NCBI GenBank assembly: GCA_003184365.1
Contig: NKYR01000015.1
Span: forward strand, 310,001-374,000
Length of the DNA: 64,000 nt
Source of the DNA: Evernia prunastri
Lineage: Eukaryota; Ascomycota; Lecanoromycetes; Lecanorales; Parmeliaceae
Direction of reading: 5' to 3'
In this document: in pieces, positions 10,276 through 21,887 of the stretch
How the letters are laid out: each line of letters opens with the position of its first letter
Position numbering within the stretch: the first letter of the stretch is position 1
Translations under genes and position numbers: made by a program
Notes under the pieces: generated by a model
Databases searched by the model: none
The model's input: only the letters and a program-made list of their open reading frames with translations
What the model was told of the DNA's origin: nothing

Positions 10276-11400
10276 GCGACAAAGAGCCAGGCGCCTTTGT
10301 CAGCAGCAGCTCAGTTCGGACATCTTGATTGCGTTCTACTTCTTCTCAAGGACGCTCGCGTGGACATAAATGATCAAGATGGTTCTGGTCGTACCGCTTT
10401 GTCTACAGCCGTCGGGAACAATCATGCTGAGATCGTCACAGCACTACTGGCGCACGAAGGCGTTGACGTGAATTTGCAAGACAATGGACTGAACACTCCC
10501 TTGCACACGGCCATTGGTACTGCGTCAGATTCGATTGTCGCCCAGCTTCTAAATGACAAGCGCGCCCAGGCTGACCGACTAGATAGACATGGGCGAAGCA
10601 TCCTCTCCTGGGCCGCTGAGCTGGGAGCTACAGAGAGCGCTTCCCTCATTGTCCGTAGTCTGCGCATCCCAATCGATCAAAAAGACTTTGCCGGTCGCAC
10701 ACCTCTCTCATACGCCTCTCAGCACGGCCACCTTCCAGTTGTCAGAACTCTTATTGAAACGGGGCATGCCGATCCTCTTGGAAAAGATGAGGACGGCCGT
10801 AATGCACACTCCTGGGCCGCACTTCACCGGAGCTCAGACGTGCTACGTTACCTGATCAAGCGATTCCCACAAGGCGCAGATGCGCCGGACCGGGACGGCT
10901 GGACACCTCTGGCATGGGCACTCGACCCCCCTGGATATCCTGAGAATATGTCCCTGCTTCTATCGCATGGCCACGTCAGCGTCAGCCGGAAAGATAGGAT
11001 AGATGGCCGCACCATCTTATCCTGGACCGCTAGATATGGGTATACCCAAATGGCCTCGCAAATGATGCAGTGTCCAGGCGTTGACCTCGACGCCCGGGAC
11101 GTGAACGGTCGCACGCCATTGTCCGAAGCTGCTGGAAGCGGCAGCTTAGGGGTTGCGCAGCTTTTGATTGCAACCGATCGAGTGAAGGTCAACTCGCAGG
11201 ACCAGCAGGGTCAGACGCCTTTGTCGTGGGCTGTCAGGGGCGGTCACGTGGAAGTGGTGGAGTTACTGTTGACGTGCCGCGCTACGAGGTTGGATGTGCG
11301 GAATATTTCCGGCGAAACGGCTCTGGATGTTGCGAGGAAGCTGGAGCGTAGGGAAATCTGTTCGGTCCTGGAGAGGTGGGGAAGGGATGGGGAGCCGTGA
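10276..11400 (+). pseudogene. Ankyrin-repeat tail of the NLR, behind the in-frame stop
   Basis: This is the direct in-frame continuation of the NLR gene, 374 residues to the TGA at 11398-11400. It is made of about ten ankyrin-like repeats of 33-34 residues (PLSAAAQFGH, ALSTAVGNNH, PLHTAIGTA, PLSYASQHGH, PLSEAAGSGS, PLSWA VRGGH and others). The 34-residue spacing between ALYWAARQGH before the stop and PLSAAAQFGH after it is kept exactly, so the TGA is a point change inside a repeat. Removing it as an intron fails: from the GTGAGC at 10272 the nearest acceptors give 32, 35, 38 or 43 nt, all of which break the frame. An internal ATG near 10372 or later could still start a separate ankyrin polypeptide. 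Confidence 0.75.
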
Positions 11401-12069
11401 ATACTTCGATCGCGTTCTGTTATGCGGGGGCAAATGTGCTCGTGACGAAAGGACGGATTATATACTTGGCTTGATTCTGATTCAGAGGTTCAAAGCAGAC
11501 GATCATGGAATACTTTGCATATCGGGTATTGCTTGTTCGGAAAAATCTGCCTGTGATGGCTGGTCAGCAGCGCTAACAGACGTAGTATTCATTCGATTTC
11601 CAGGAGATTGTCTCTCCGAAGCATTTGCGGCTTTTTAAGGTACTCTGTTTGATTGTGGGCCAAGCATCAAGGAAAGTGTCGTTCTTCGAAATCTACCAAG
11701 ATATCGCTTCGTGGGAGTGTTCTACAGCGAATTCAATTTACACATCGGATGATAAAGCTGAGCTCCGCCATCGTAATGGGTCCTGTGATATTGGTCGCTA
11801 GGTCTTCCACTCTGCTCAACCTATTCTGTGGCTGTAACAGTGGTAGTGACTGTTTCATTCAAGGTGAAGAACGTTCAAAGAACGCATGCTGGCGTCTCAT
11901 CCCCTTCTTATATAGCTCGATTGTAGTACGTTTTGGATTCTCGGAATTATTGGTAAAGAAAGGGATGGAGGCATAGTGCAGGCAAAGAAATGCAAATGCT
12001 CGATACGCAGGCGCATGCCAGATTTATTCCCGCCAGTACTTAGAATATCTACGGGGATGAGCTCGCGAC
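11401..12069. other. Intergenic, no gene seen
   Basis: Nothing supported. Short open stretches run past the NLR stop but have no domain or splice logic. Confidence 0.55.
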
Positions 12070-12432
12070 ATGCAGCAGAACCCGGAAGGTCCTAAGGATT
12101 CCGAAATCACAAGCGCAGTCGATAGCGCAGCTCCAAAAAACGTTGCTGAGGACGTGCCGGCGTCTCGTACGCCGTCTGCTGTACCTTGTCGCCCCTGTTC
12201 TCAGATCCATTGGGAACAATTGGAAGACCCGACCGAGGAACAAACCCGCCCGCCTGCTACGCTGTCCGAATCTCGGTTCCCGACAGATGCGGATCGACCT
12301 CCCGCAGATGCTTTGGACGGGGACGACAGCGTGCAGAGCCTTGGGGTGCAAGGTGTAGTGACGTGGGTGAAGCGCCGGCATGTCGGTCACGGAGATCGCG
12401 GAGACGAGGCTTGTGTCGAGGGAGTGGCATGA
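12070..12432 (+). CDS. Possible small hypothetical protein
   Basis: An ATG frame of 120 residues with a hydrophilic, acidic, Pro/Ala-rich composition and one CxxC (VPCRPCSQ). Codon use is mixed, as in real fungal genes, but there is no recognised domain. A competing reading on the other strand starts near 12570 (MPRFKPDTARS). With a GTAACG...CAAG intron it gives a basic protein of about 77 residues. I cannot decide between them; at most one is real. Confidence 0.28.
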   Translation: MQQNPEGPKDSEITSAVDSAAPKNVAEDVPASRTPSAVPCRPCSQIHWEQLEDPTEEQTRPPATLSESRFPTDADRPPADALDGDDSVQSLGVQGVVTWVKRRHVGHGDRGDEACVEGVA

Positions 12433-13045
12433 TACACGCAAGATGAAATCTATTTTATATTTACCTTGTATAATCCTCTTAGTCGTTACAGCTAAGATCC
12501 GCTCGAGAATGTTGCGGCAGTGGTCTTTCGTGACGGAGCGCGCTGTGTCTGGTTTGAAGCGCGGCATTGTGAAAAGAGGAAGAAGGGGGGCTGGGGGGAA
12601 CAGTGCGCAGGGGAAAGGAAGGTGGATGGAGGGACAAAGGTTGCGGATTTGATGGACGATGACGAAAGCGTATAAGAAGGGAACGTGGTAATATGCAAGA
12701 GCAATGATATGAGAGTGAGAAGGAGGATGAAGAGATCGAAACAAGTGTCCGAAGTGGTAGTGGTAGTTATACAAAGGATCAAATTGCGAAGCGCAAAACA
12801 AGAGAAGTCGTCAACAGAGATATATCAACGCAAGTGTTCTTACTGATAGCCACGAAGGCAGGACAACGGTAGGAACCCAGAGACACTGCCTTCAAATCTG
12901 TCGCATCCACTGTTGATGTAGCCCCGATGCGACCATTGTGACTCAATAAAATTTATTCTAGGATACATTGACAGACGTAAGCCAGTCGGCTTAAAGGTAC
13001 GGTGCAGCGCCCTCCCATGCGACAAGGAAGCCTTGAGAAATGCCA

Positions 13046-14813
13046 CTAAGTACTTGGAGTCGTTATGTAAGAAGTGGTGATCCATTGGTTTAACGAAGGG
13101 AGATATTGCTCCTCCGCAAGCATGGTCCCGTTGACCTGGTGATACATGTAGCTCTCGGTTTGGTTGGCTAGAGTGATACTAGCAAGTCTCCTGAAAGGAA
13201 ATGGGCCTGCGGGGGCATTGTTCCTGGGGGGGTTGAAGTTGATGACGGCTGGTTGTGTACCATTTACCCAGATTGCAAATAAATAGCCAGGCGGGCTGAT
13301 CATCACTATATCAGATTCTCGGAAATCGCCGTTCTCAAAGTCGTCAACATGGTTTGATGCGGCTGATGTTTTCCGGCCTACTAGATTTGTCAATTTGACG
13401 TTCAACTTATACTTATCAAAGTTGTGAAAGAGGTTACACGAACCAGAGTAGAATTTCCCGTAGCTGGCGTTATTCCAGGAAGTGTATCCGGTAGACAAAT
13501 AAGAAGTACAGTTGTATTCATAAAAAAGCATCTGCACATTTAATTCAGATTGATCCAGGAAAGGAGTCGGTGCGCTGGCAAACGGGGCTCTGAGTGTAGA
13601 TCCCCCGTCAATATCGTATAATGTGCTGCTGAAGGTTTGATTGTATCTACCAATGAAATTGATAGGCGAAAACCCGAGGCGCGGTTCCGATCTGTTGTGT
13701 GAGGTAACATCGACCCAGTGAGACTCTGTACCCAACCCAGATTGAAGACAGGTGAGAGCGATAGAATTGCACGGATCTGTAGCAGCTCGTGCCACTCTCA
13801 AGAGAACAGATGCGTTGCCGTGCAGATCCTCGTATAACAAGAGACTCTGATTCACAGTCTCATTTGCAGCGACTGTTCCAGTGCTGTTGGTCGAGGTAAC
13901 CGATAGTTGCCGCGTACCAGGGAGTGTAGTGTAATTTGAAAGACCGTCACTAGGCTGCCACCAAACACCGTCTGTATACGTTCTTGAGCTGAGACGATTG
14001 CTAACCGAAATATAGTAAAGATGAAGCTGAGTTTCAAAAGTCAGTGATCGAAGTATTTTGTATCTCTAAATGTACAACTTACACTTGTGCTGACATCTTG
14101 TTCCTGAGCATCAGCCGCTAAGGGTGTTAGATATCTCGCGTCCGAGATACCCGTTGGGTTTGTCTTTACAATCCATTGATCTTCGGAGCCTACGTAAACA
14201 ACTTGCTGAATATGCCCTTCCGGATCCTGAAAGAATACATGCCTATCGCCACTATTCATATAAACCGCTGCAAGTGAAGTGTCGTTAAGGATCTGTTGCG
14301 TCACGGAGTGTCTGGCTTGGTAAGCAAACCAAGTACCTTTGTTACGATAGATGAAGACGTACTTGGTTGTGACTGGCGTGCTAGAGTATGTTCTTCGTGA
14401 TTTTCGGAGTTCAATACCAAGCCCAATAGTTATTGCTGTGAAAAGAAAAACGACAAGGGCCGCGAAAGCAAAGTTGTTCCGCTTTGTGAGAAAAGTCTTT
14501 CGGAATTTAGTTGAAATCTCCGGCTGTTTAAAAACGCCATTCACGTGAACAACCTCTGGAGGCAACGTATCGTAAAGGACCTCTAGGCCGTGCTCAGGGA
14601 GCCTCTACGTTGGATTTAGAGGAGTCATCGCCGTCGTACGTCTCTACTTACCTCGGGAGCTGAAGGAGCAGAGTAAATCTCAGGAGCACTTTCAAATTGA
14701 GCCTGAACGGTCGTGGCCGGGACAGGGTAGGATTCTGGCGCTCTTGCACTCTCGTCATCTTCGAAAAGCTCCAGGGTAGAAAAGGCGTCTTGATTCTTGT
14801 GAAGCTGTGACAT
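13046..14813 (-). CDS. Type II membrane protein with fucose-lectin-like propeller
   Basis: Three exons give 554 residues: 14813-14652, 14604-14083 and 14026-13046. Introns are 14651-14605 (47 nt, GTAAGT...TAG) and 14082-14027 (56 nt, GTAAGT...CAG). A cytoplasmic N-terminus rich in Pro, Ala and Glu ends in the motif LPPEVVHVNG. One membrane helix follows (about residues 83-103, FAALVVFLFTAITIGLGI), then a large, heavily N-glycosylation-prone outer part. That part carries blade-like motifs such as VYMNSGDRHVFFQDPEGHIQ and DGVWWQPSDGLSNYT, as in the fungal fucose-specific lectin family (PF07938-type). The protein would display a sugar-binding propeller outside the cell. The lectin call rests on motif resemblance; sugar specificity is unknown. 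The stretch near the C-terminus is less typical of the family. Confidence 0.75.
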
Positions 14814-15941
14814 GATTCAGCCAATCGCTCAAATTTGTTCTTGTGCTCCGTGACGGGACTAGATTCGTAGATAATTTGGAAGGTGTAAAATAGTGGGGTG
14901 GTTTTTCTTGCACGCTCAGCCTTTGGACGGATATGCTAAATTTAGAGTGCTGCATCTTGTCAACCGATCAACTCCATTTCTCAGCCTTGCTGCTGCCAGG
15001 CTGCTGCACATCCTCTGAGCCTGAAAACGGCCCGATGAGAGGCAATAGCACCGTATCCTGATCAGAACGTAGTATCAGCGTGTTTTGACTGTTGATCTGT
15101 TACACAAGACCGTTACGGACTGTAACCGGAGAGAAGGAAGGGAGATGAGAGGTCGAGACGTTCAGGACAGATTATCGGACTATCCATGAATCATTTCATG
15201 GCCTCATTGATAGCCACTACAGCTTATCTCGTTAAGCATTAAAGAAAATCCTTGCCACCGCTCTCTAAGGAGATGAGATCCGTAAAGTATTCATTTCCCT
15301 TAGTGACTTTCGCGCTTAAAGTCATATGCCATTGGTAGAGAGCAATATCAGCTCCTGCAAAACACGTCTAAGTTTAAGGAACACAGAAGATATGGTTTTA
15401 TGACTTTGGAAGAGCTTGGAGGAGTGGTGATGATGTTAGCTCTCCCCTCTCTCGTCGCCGCTCTTCCGGTAAAAAGATGCTCGACGAACAGCTCATCCAC
15501 GAGAAGGCGCCCCTCGACCTTTCTTTTATAGCCTTGTTCAGAATCTCATTGATTTTGTAGAAAAATGCATTGATGAATAGAGCAGCCATAAATCAAATCT
15601 CTCGTACAAAGCCATCGTAGGGGCTATTTCGCATAGGAGCTTTAGGAGGCTGTTGAGAAAAACGGTACATCGGGCTCCAAATTCATCCAGTCATCTGAGA
15701 TTGACATGGATTCGAGTGTGTGAAAGTGGAGGACGCCTGGATTGAATATTTCTAACTTTCTGATGGAGATGGTGCCAAGGCCCGCTTGACGATAGATAGT
15801 CGGATCTAACCGGCGCTAGCAAAAAGTTCCAGGCGAGGTTGAAAAAGTTCAGCTCTCGAAGCATCACTTTTTACGCTCTGTTTGATTCTGAGAGCAATTT
15901 GTTATGATACCACTGCAGCGCAATATCTTTAATACAACATA
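14814..15941. other. Divergent promoter region between lectin-like gene and SSZ1
   Basis: About 1.1 kb between two genes transcribed away from each other, so it should hold both promoters. I see no further gene and no motif I would name. Confidence 0.55.
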
Positions 15942-17864
15942 ATGTCCTCACAAGAAGAAGGCGAAATCTCGCCTGAAGTAACCGCAATTGGGATATCTTT
16001 CGGCAATTCGAACAGTTCTATTGCCTACACATCTGGAGTATGGCCTTCATCCTCCTCATCATTTTGCCGTTCATCATGGAAGCATAGCATTGTAAATTGC
16101 GCTGACGAGATCGCTCATATAGGAAGGCAAGGCAGAAGTCATAGCGAACGAAGAAGGTGACCGCCAAATACCTTCCGTGCTGTCATACATCGAGGGAGAA
16201 GAATATCATGGCACACAAGCCAAGGCGCAATTAGTCAGGAACAGCAAGAATACCGTCGCCTACTTCAGGGATTATCTGGGGAAAGACTTCGACTCGATAG
16301 ATCCCACACCATGCCACGCTTCCGCCCACCCCCAAAAGCACGAATCTACCGTAGCATTCTCGATACAAGACAAAGACTCGGAAGCCCAGAACATAGTCAC
16401 GGTTTCCGAGATTACGACTCGTCATATTCGCCGACTAGCATCCTCTGCTTCCGACTTCTTAGGCAAGACAGTCAACGCCGCAGTGATTACAGTCCCCACA
16501 AATGTCACAGAGGAGCAACGAGAAGCTCTGAGCAAATCGGCGAAAGAAGCTGGGGTTGATGTGTTGCAGATAATTTCAGAGCCGACGGCGGCTGTACTCG
16601 CATATGATGCACGGCCGGAAGCAATACTGAAGGACAAGATTATCGTGGTCGCCGATTTGGGTGGGACGAGATCAGACATTGCGGTCGTTGCCTCGAGAGG
16701 CGGAATCTACAGCATACTCTCTACGTCTCATGATTACGAAACAGCGGGTATACAGCTTGATCAGGTCCTCGTTGATCATTTTGCCAAAGAGTTTGTAAAG
16801 AAGAACAAGACGGATCCTCGGCAGAACGAAAGGAGTCTAGCTAAGCTAAAGCTCGAAGTCGAAGCAACGAAGAAGGCGTTGAGCTTGGGTGGTAACGCCA
16901 GCTGCAGTGTGGAGTCTCTGGCCGACGGGATAGACTTTAGCTCTACGATCAACAGAACACGCTACGAGCTTTTGGCCGGCAAGGTCTTTGGGGCTTTCAC
17001 TCGCCTGATTGAGGAAGCCGTGCGGAAAGCAGACCTCGATATCCTGGATGTAGATGAGGTATGACACGCAGCTCCTCTTTCCACCCTTACGTACCAGAGC
17101 GCTCTTCGATGACTTCGGCGTCCGCTTTTGAAGTCCGCAGTGAGCTTTTAAGCTGACACTCATCTCAGGTTATTCTCTCAGGAGGAACATCCCATACACC
17201 GAAGATATCGCAAAACCTTCAAAAACTCTTCCCACCTACCACTCGGATCCTCTCTCCCTCCACCCTCCCTACAGCCATTGACCCTTCATCCCTGTCGGCT
17301 CGCGGCGCCGCCATTCAAGCGTCGCTCGTCCAAGAGTTTGAAAAAGAGGATATTGAACAGTCGACTCACCCTGTGGTGACCGTAACTCCACATCTACGCA
17401 ACGCTATCGGCGTCATGGTCGTCAGCGAAGATGTGAAGAAGGGCCTGTTTACCGCATTAGTCGAAAAAGAGACCGCCGTCCCATGTCGGAGGACGGGTGT
17501 CTTTGCCGTCCCTCGAGAGGGCGGCGACGTCGTGGTCAAGGTGTGCGAGGGCCTGAGGGACATCAAGGTGTCGAAAAAGGAGAAACCAAAGGCAAACGGC
17601 AAGCCCGCCTCCGACGACTCGGACCTCGACAGCGACGAGGACGAAGACGAGGAGGAGGAAGAGGTCCGCGAAAAGGTGTGGAAGGTCGGGGCCGTGCTAG
17701 CCGAGGCGGCGGTCAAGGGGGTGAGGAAGGGCGGCAAGGTGGAGGTGACGGTCAAGGTGGAAGCGGACCTGGGGGTGCAGATTGAAGCGCGAGAGGCCGG
17801 TGGGAAAGGAGGCGTCAGGGGGTTCTTGGGCAAGGCGAGGGTGGCGGAGAACGGAAGCGCTTGA
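15942..17864 (+). CDS. ssz1: Ribosome-associated Hsp70 SSZ1
   Basis: Three exons give 575 residues: 15942-16037, 16123-17058 and 17169-17864. Introns are 16038-16122 (85 nt) and 17059-17168 (110 nt). The N-terminal half is an Hsp70 ATPase fold: IGISFGNSNSSIAY replaces the usual DLGTT phosphate loop, then GDRQIPSVLSY, VPTNVTEEQREAL, IISEPTAAVLAYDA and VVADLGGTRSDIAVV. ILSGGTSHTPKI follows the second intron. The shortened C-terminal part has an acidic loop (DSDLDSDEDEDEEEEE) before VREKVWKVG and lacks a full substrate-binding lid. These are features of SSZ1 (Pdr13), which pairs with the J-protein zuotin in the ribosome-associated complex and helps SSB-type Hsp70 fold nascent chains. Start chosen at the first ATG, directly before the conserved domain. 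No damage seen. Confidence 0.93.
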
Positions 17865-20014
17865 TGGTGTGATTGATTGATGGGAGGATATGGGTGATGG
17901 GGAAGACTACCTTACTTACCAATCATAGACGGAACAGGTATTTTTGAAGCAAAGCAAGGACATTTCACGTTTCGCATGCGACTTGGAATGTACTTTTGAT
18001 AGGTAGGCGAACAATAAAGAAGATTGAGCGACATTTCCATTATTCGAAAATACCTAGGGTCTCAGACAAACCTCGTGAACAAAAACCCTTGCCGCCGCAC
18101 ATGCCGCCGAAGAATGGAAAGAATGGCGCTCCTCATGTTTCGGATTGCCCGGACAGAGTCCACGAGGGGGTCCCATTGGCCACATGTCTGACTGATCGCA
18201 AGCGCCGAAACATCTTCCTCTGAGACTCTGAGACTCTGATATAGGTATCATTTTTGTTCAAGACAAGGCGCGGTTTCATCGCGCTCCTTGCACTGCACTG
18301 CACTGCCTTGGATGAGAATCCTTCCGTAGGTGGGTAGGTAGGTAATGTAGGTAGGTAGCCAAGCACCTGGGTACATTTATCGTCAGTCCCGAAGATAAGT
18401 AATGCATTTCAAAAGAACCAAAACCACGACGGCCTCGCTGCCCGGTTGAGCGACAACGTCTCGATGATGTAAACTCACAAGTACGGTAACCTAGGTAGAG
18501 TACCTACGGTTAACGGTTCCACTTCCCCAGATCGACCGCGAAGATCATGATCACTATCGTATTTCCAGGGTTCGTTCGTGTGAGAAGCCAAATTTCGCCC
18601 CGGTCCATGCTCGCTTCCAACTTCCCACAAATTGTTCCCGTGGGAGGCTTGAGGGACCAATAAGGTAGGTAAATGGGGACGGGGAAATTTGGGAGATTAC
18701 TTTATGGTTATGGTACGGGGGTGCTCGGGGGGGGGAGGCTAGAAGGGACTAAGAAACGGGGGCGAATGCAGGAACAGGGGAAGCGTCCGTTGGTTGGGGA
18801 GGTTTGGACAGGGATTGAAGGCGCGGTTAGGCTAGGCAGGGTTGTTAAGAGGGTTTCATGCGGAGTTAGTGCAGGGCTAGTGACGGGGGACCAGTTATTT
18901 CACTTGGGGGGGGAGAAGACTTCATACATCTTTTTATTTTTCACTTCATTTCCAATTAATGAATAATGATGAATGGGAAATTGCACTTCAATCTCCCCCA
19001 ATCCAATCCTATCCAATCCTTGCCACTCAAAGCCTTGTTGGCCTCCTCTCCAATCAACCACACTGTTCGCCGTGCAGTTCACTACCGAGCAACGATGCAA
19101 TAATTACCCACCCACGCCGACATGCTCGCGCGAGATGACCAAAACCCATAATCCAGCCTCTCTGACTGGATGGCATCCGAACCACTTTGCGCTCTCGTGT
19201 TGATTGGGCTCGCTAATTTGAAAACAAAAAAGGTAGACACAGTAAGGTAGTCGAAGGCGAGGTGAATATACTTGCGGCAAATAATTGCTGTGGTGCGTCT
19301 CATGTCTGTTACACAACCGCATGGTATTGCCCTGCCCCTACACCCCCACGCCTTTTCTGCGCGCGAAAAGTGACTCTTTCTTCTTGTTCCTGACAACTCT
19401 CTCTTTCGCAATCTTCTTTCACTCACTTCACTCAATATACTTCACTACACTCTCTAAAGTCACTCCACCCATTGTGCGACATCAGGCTATCCTCGCACTG
19501 TACACTCTTTATACCAATCACTACTACATCCTTGAGTTGATCTCACAAGTATTCACTACCACTCACTATACCAACCCTACCTACCATCATTTGCTAGCCC
19601 TTTGTCGCAAAAGCAAAAGAAAAAAAAGGAACACAGGACAATACATCCCACGCGCAATCATTATCTGTCGAACAAGCAGTCGAGGAAAAAAGCAACCCAC
19701 GGTCCAGACAAAGCGTCGCGGTCAAAGCAACCTCAAGCCACCAAGCCTTCAAGCAAGAAAGATCTCGCGCGAGCGCAAAAGCTCTCTTCTCTCTTTCTTC
19801 TCTCCTCTCGCAATCATCACCATCGTCGTCGTCATCAAACACACATACAACAGTCGCATCGCATCAGTAACCCACTGCGCACACCCCACCGTCCTCATCT
19901 CGCGCGCACAGAGAGAAACACCGAACCTCAAAAGAGCACAACCGCGCACCACCAAACCTTTCGCGCGCAAAACAACAAAGACTCGAAACCCACACTCGCT
20001 CACTTACAAAAAAA
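17865..20014. other. Long intergenic stretch, including a probable 5' leader
   Basis: More than 2 kb with no supported gene. It holds clusters of GTAGG/TAGGTAGG repeats near 18330-18360 and 18480-18510. From about 19330 to 20014 the plus strand is strongly C- and T/A-rich with few G, which fits a long untranslated leader of the GPI protein starting at 20015. Long open frames here on either strand are low-complexity by-products of that bias. Confidence 0.55.
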
Positions 20015-20530
20015 ATGCGCCAACCACCAACCCTCCTCCTCCCCCTCCTCCTCCTCCTCACCACCTCCACCCACGCCGCCACCAAATACGTCACCACAAC
20101 CTGCACCTCCACCTCCACCACCACAATCACCCGCATCTCCGCCTCCAGCACCCAAATCTTCACCTCCGCCTTCCCCGTCGTCGAAACGCCCTCCGTCCTA
20201 ACCGTCCCCTCTTCCTCCTCCTCTACCTCCTCGTCTTCCTCCTTGGCCCCATCCACCACCGTCCTCATCCCCGCCTCCACCGCCTCCGCCGGCTCCTCCC
20301 TCGTCTACTCCAGCAGCGCCGCCCTCGCTCCTTTCCCTACGCTCGCTGGGACTGGCGCGGCGGGGAGTGTACCTGCGGGCACGGGGTCTGGTGCTGGTGC
20401 GGCGAAGGGTACGGGCGCGCCTATTGCGCCGGCGGTGCCGTATAAGGGGGCTGCGGTGGGGAAGGGGGATGGGTTGGGGAGGGGGGTGTTGGCTGTTGGG
20501 GTTGGGATTGTGCTGGTGGGGATGTTGTAG
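20015..20530 (+). CDS. Small Ser/Thr-rich GPI-type cell-surface protein
   Basis: A single-exon protein of 171 residues. Residues 1-21 form a signal peptide (MRQPPTLLLPLLLLLTTSTH, then A). The body is almost only Ser, Thr, Ala, Pro and Gly (TTTCTSTSTTTITR, long serine runs), as in O-mannosylated wall proteins. The last 20 residues are hydrophobic (GVLAVGVGIVLVGML) after small residues, which fits a GPI-attachment signal. Only one cysteine is seen in the mature part. The likely place is plasma membrane or cell wall; no enzymatic domain. C-rich codon ends give very long antisense frames that are not genes. Confidence 0.75.
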   Translation: MRQPPTLLLPLLLLLTTSTHAATKYVTTTCTSTSTTTITRISASSTQIFTSAFPVVETPSVLTVPSSSSSTSSSSSLAPSTTVLIPASTASAGSSLVYSSSAALAPFPTLAGTGAAGSVPAGTGSGAGAAKGTGAPIAPAVPYKGAAVGKGDGLGRGVLAVGVGIVLVGML

Positions 20531-21613
20531 TTGTGTGGGTGCTTGGATAGGGAGGGGGTTTATAAGGAAGTTGGTTTTTGGTTTTGTGGGGGGAAGTGGG
20601 AGGAGTGGGGAAGTGGAGGAAGTGGGAGGGGTGGGAAAGTGGGGAAAGGAGGAGTGAAAGCAGAGCGCGATGAGATACAGGCAGAGGGGGAGGCGGTTCC
20701 TTTTACCTTTTAGCGTCAATGCTGCAAAACGATCATTTACATTCATTCTTTCTTCTCACTATTCTTTTCCTATCTTGCGTATATACCTCGTGCGTGTGTG
20801 TGCTGTGCTATGCTATCATACCTGCTCTGCTTTGCCTGCTTGTTTGCCTGCTTGCTTCTTATACCAATCGAGGCTGTCATGACCCTCTGCTGCTGCGGCT
20901 GGGGCTAGGAACTAGGGGGCTGGTTAGTTGGCGCTTATGTACTCCGTACCTACTCGTACTTTAGACGGGATGAGGATGGGATGAGATGAGATAATATGAA
21001 TGAAAGGAAAAACTCTGACTGATGTGTATTTGTTTTCATGGTGTTTCTGTTTGATTCGTGGTGAAGTGTAGTGTATTTTGGTTTGAACTGATTTCGATTG
21101 AGGGTGAGGTGAGGTAAGATGATTTGATTCGAGCTGATTTACAACATAGTTTCAATTGACGATGAGTTGACTCGACGATGTTTGACTGGTGTCGTGCTGT
21201 CTGATGGTTGATGGTGGTTGATCTGTTACTGTTTGATATGTGGTGTGATGGGGTGGAATAAGGGGGGAAAGGGGGGGTTGGGGGGGAGAGAGGAGAGGAG
21301 AGGAGAGAAGAGGAGAGAAGAGAAGAGGATTGAAGAGGAGAGGAGAAGAAGAAGAGAAGAGGGAAGAGAGAAGAGAGAGGGAGAGGAGAGAGAGAAGAGG
21401 AGAGGAGATGAAGATGGAAAGAGAGATATAGATCGAGAGATAGAGATCAACAGATAGAGAGATAGAGAGGTCGAGAAAAGAGAGAGGGATGAGATCGAGA
21501 GGTGAAGGGATAGAAAGCTCGAGAGAGAAAAAGAGATGAAAAGAACGAGAGGTCAGAGAGATCGAGAGGTAGGGAGCCAAAGCGGTTATTCAAAGATAGC
21601 GAACGACGTAACA
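20531..21613. other. Intergenic with a long purine tract
   Basis: No supported gene. The 3' part (about 21260-21580) is almost pure A/G on the plus strand. Confidence 0.6.
21260..21580. repeat. About 300-bp polypurine tract
   Basis: An almost uninterrupted run of GGAGA, GAAGA, AGAGAT and GAGAGG units on the plus strand. Low-complexity open frames occur on both strands within it and should not be taken as genes. Confidence 0.9.
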
Positions 21614-21877
21614 ATGCCCCCGAAGAACGATCGTATCATCGACGTAAGACGAGCCATATTTCTTTATCCGATAGCAGTAACTACTGTGCCATTATGTACC
21701 TTTTGTTGTTTAATTCCTCCCCCCGAGGAATGCACGCTAACTGATTTCCCGTTTTCGCAGCTAAATCTGCCTACCGAGCTGCGTGTATCATGGCTCTCGC
21801 CCGTTGCTTCGAATTTTTATCGGGGAAGATATGAAGTGGGTGCGCTGTGTGTGTTTCGCTACGACAGTCTACGCTGA
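21614..21877 (+). CDS. Probable 48-residue protein with one intron
   Basis: Exon 1 is 21614-21643 and exon 2 is 21761-21877. The intron (21644-21760, 117 nt) is very convincing: GTAAGA donor, GCTAAC branch site and TTTTCGCAG acceptor. The joined protein begins MPPKNDRIID and continues LNLPTELRVSWLSPVASNFY. I do not recognise the family. The short length, the basic ends and the single good intron suggest a small conserved intracellular protein. The 3' end may be wrong: GTGGGT after RGRYE could be another donor, so a further exon is possible. Confidence 0.42.
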   Translation: MPPKNDRIIDVRRAIFLYPIAVTTVPLCTFCCLIPPPEECTLTDFPFSQLNLPTELRVSWLSPVASNFYRGRYEVGALCVFRYDSLR

Positions 21878-21887
21878 ATCTGGTTCT

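Noticed and set aside
10272..10314. Intron that would remove the NLR stop (GTGAGC donor)
   Set aside because: All nearby acceptors give 32-43 nt lengths that are not multiples of three and break the ankyrin frame.
12049..12801. Minus-strand frame of 250 residues
   Set aside because: His/Pro/Arg-rich with no domain; includes untranslated-like sequence and overlaps a more protein-like plus-strand frame.
19285..20445. Long plus-strand frame of 386 residues
   Set aside because: It is the C/T/A-biased leader upstream of the GPI protein, read in another frame; it is patternless and overlaps the real gene.
20198..20746. Long antisense frame over the GPI gene
   Set aside because: Mirror image of strongly biased third codon positions; Pro/Arg/Gly low complexity only.
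21152..21580. Minus-strand Leu/Ser-rich frame resembling membrane helices
   Set aside because: Translation of the polypurine tract complement, not a protein.
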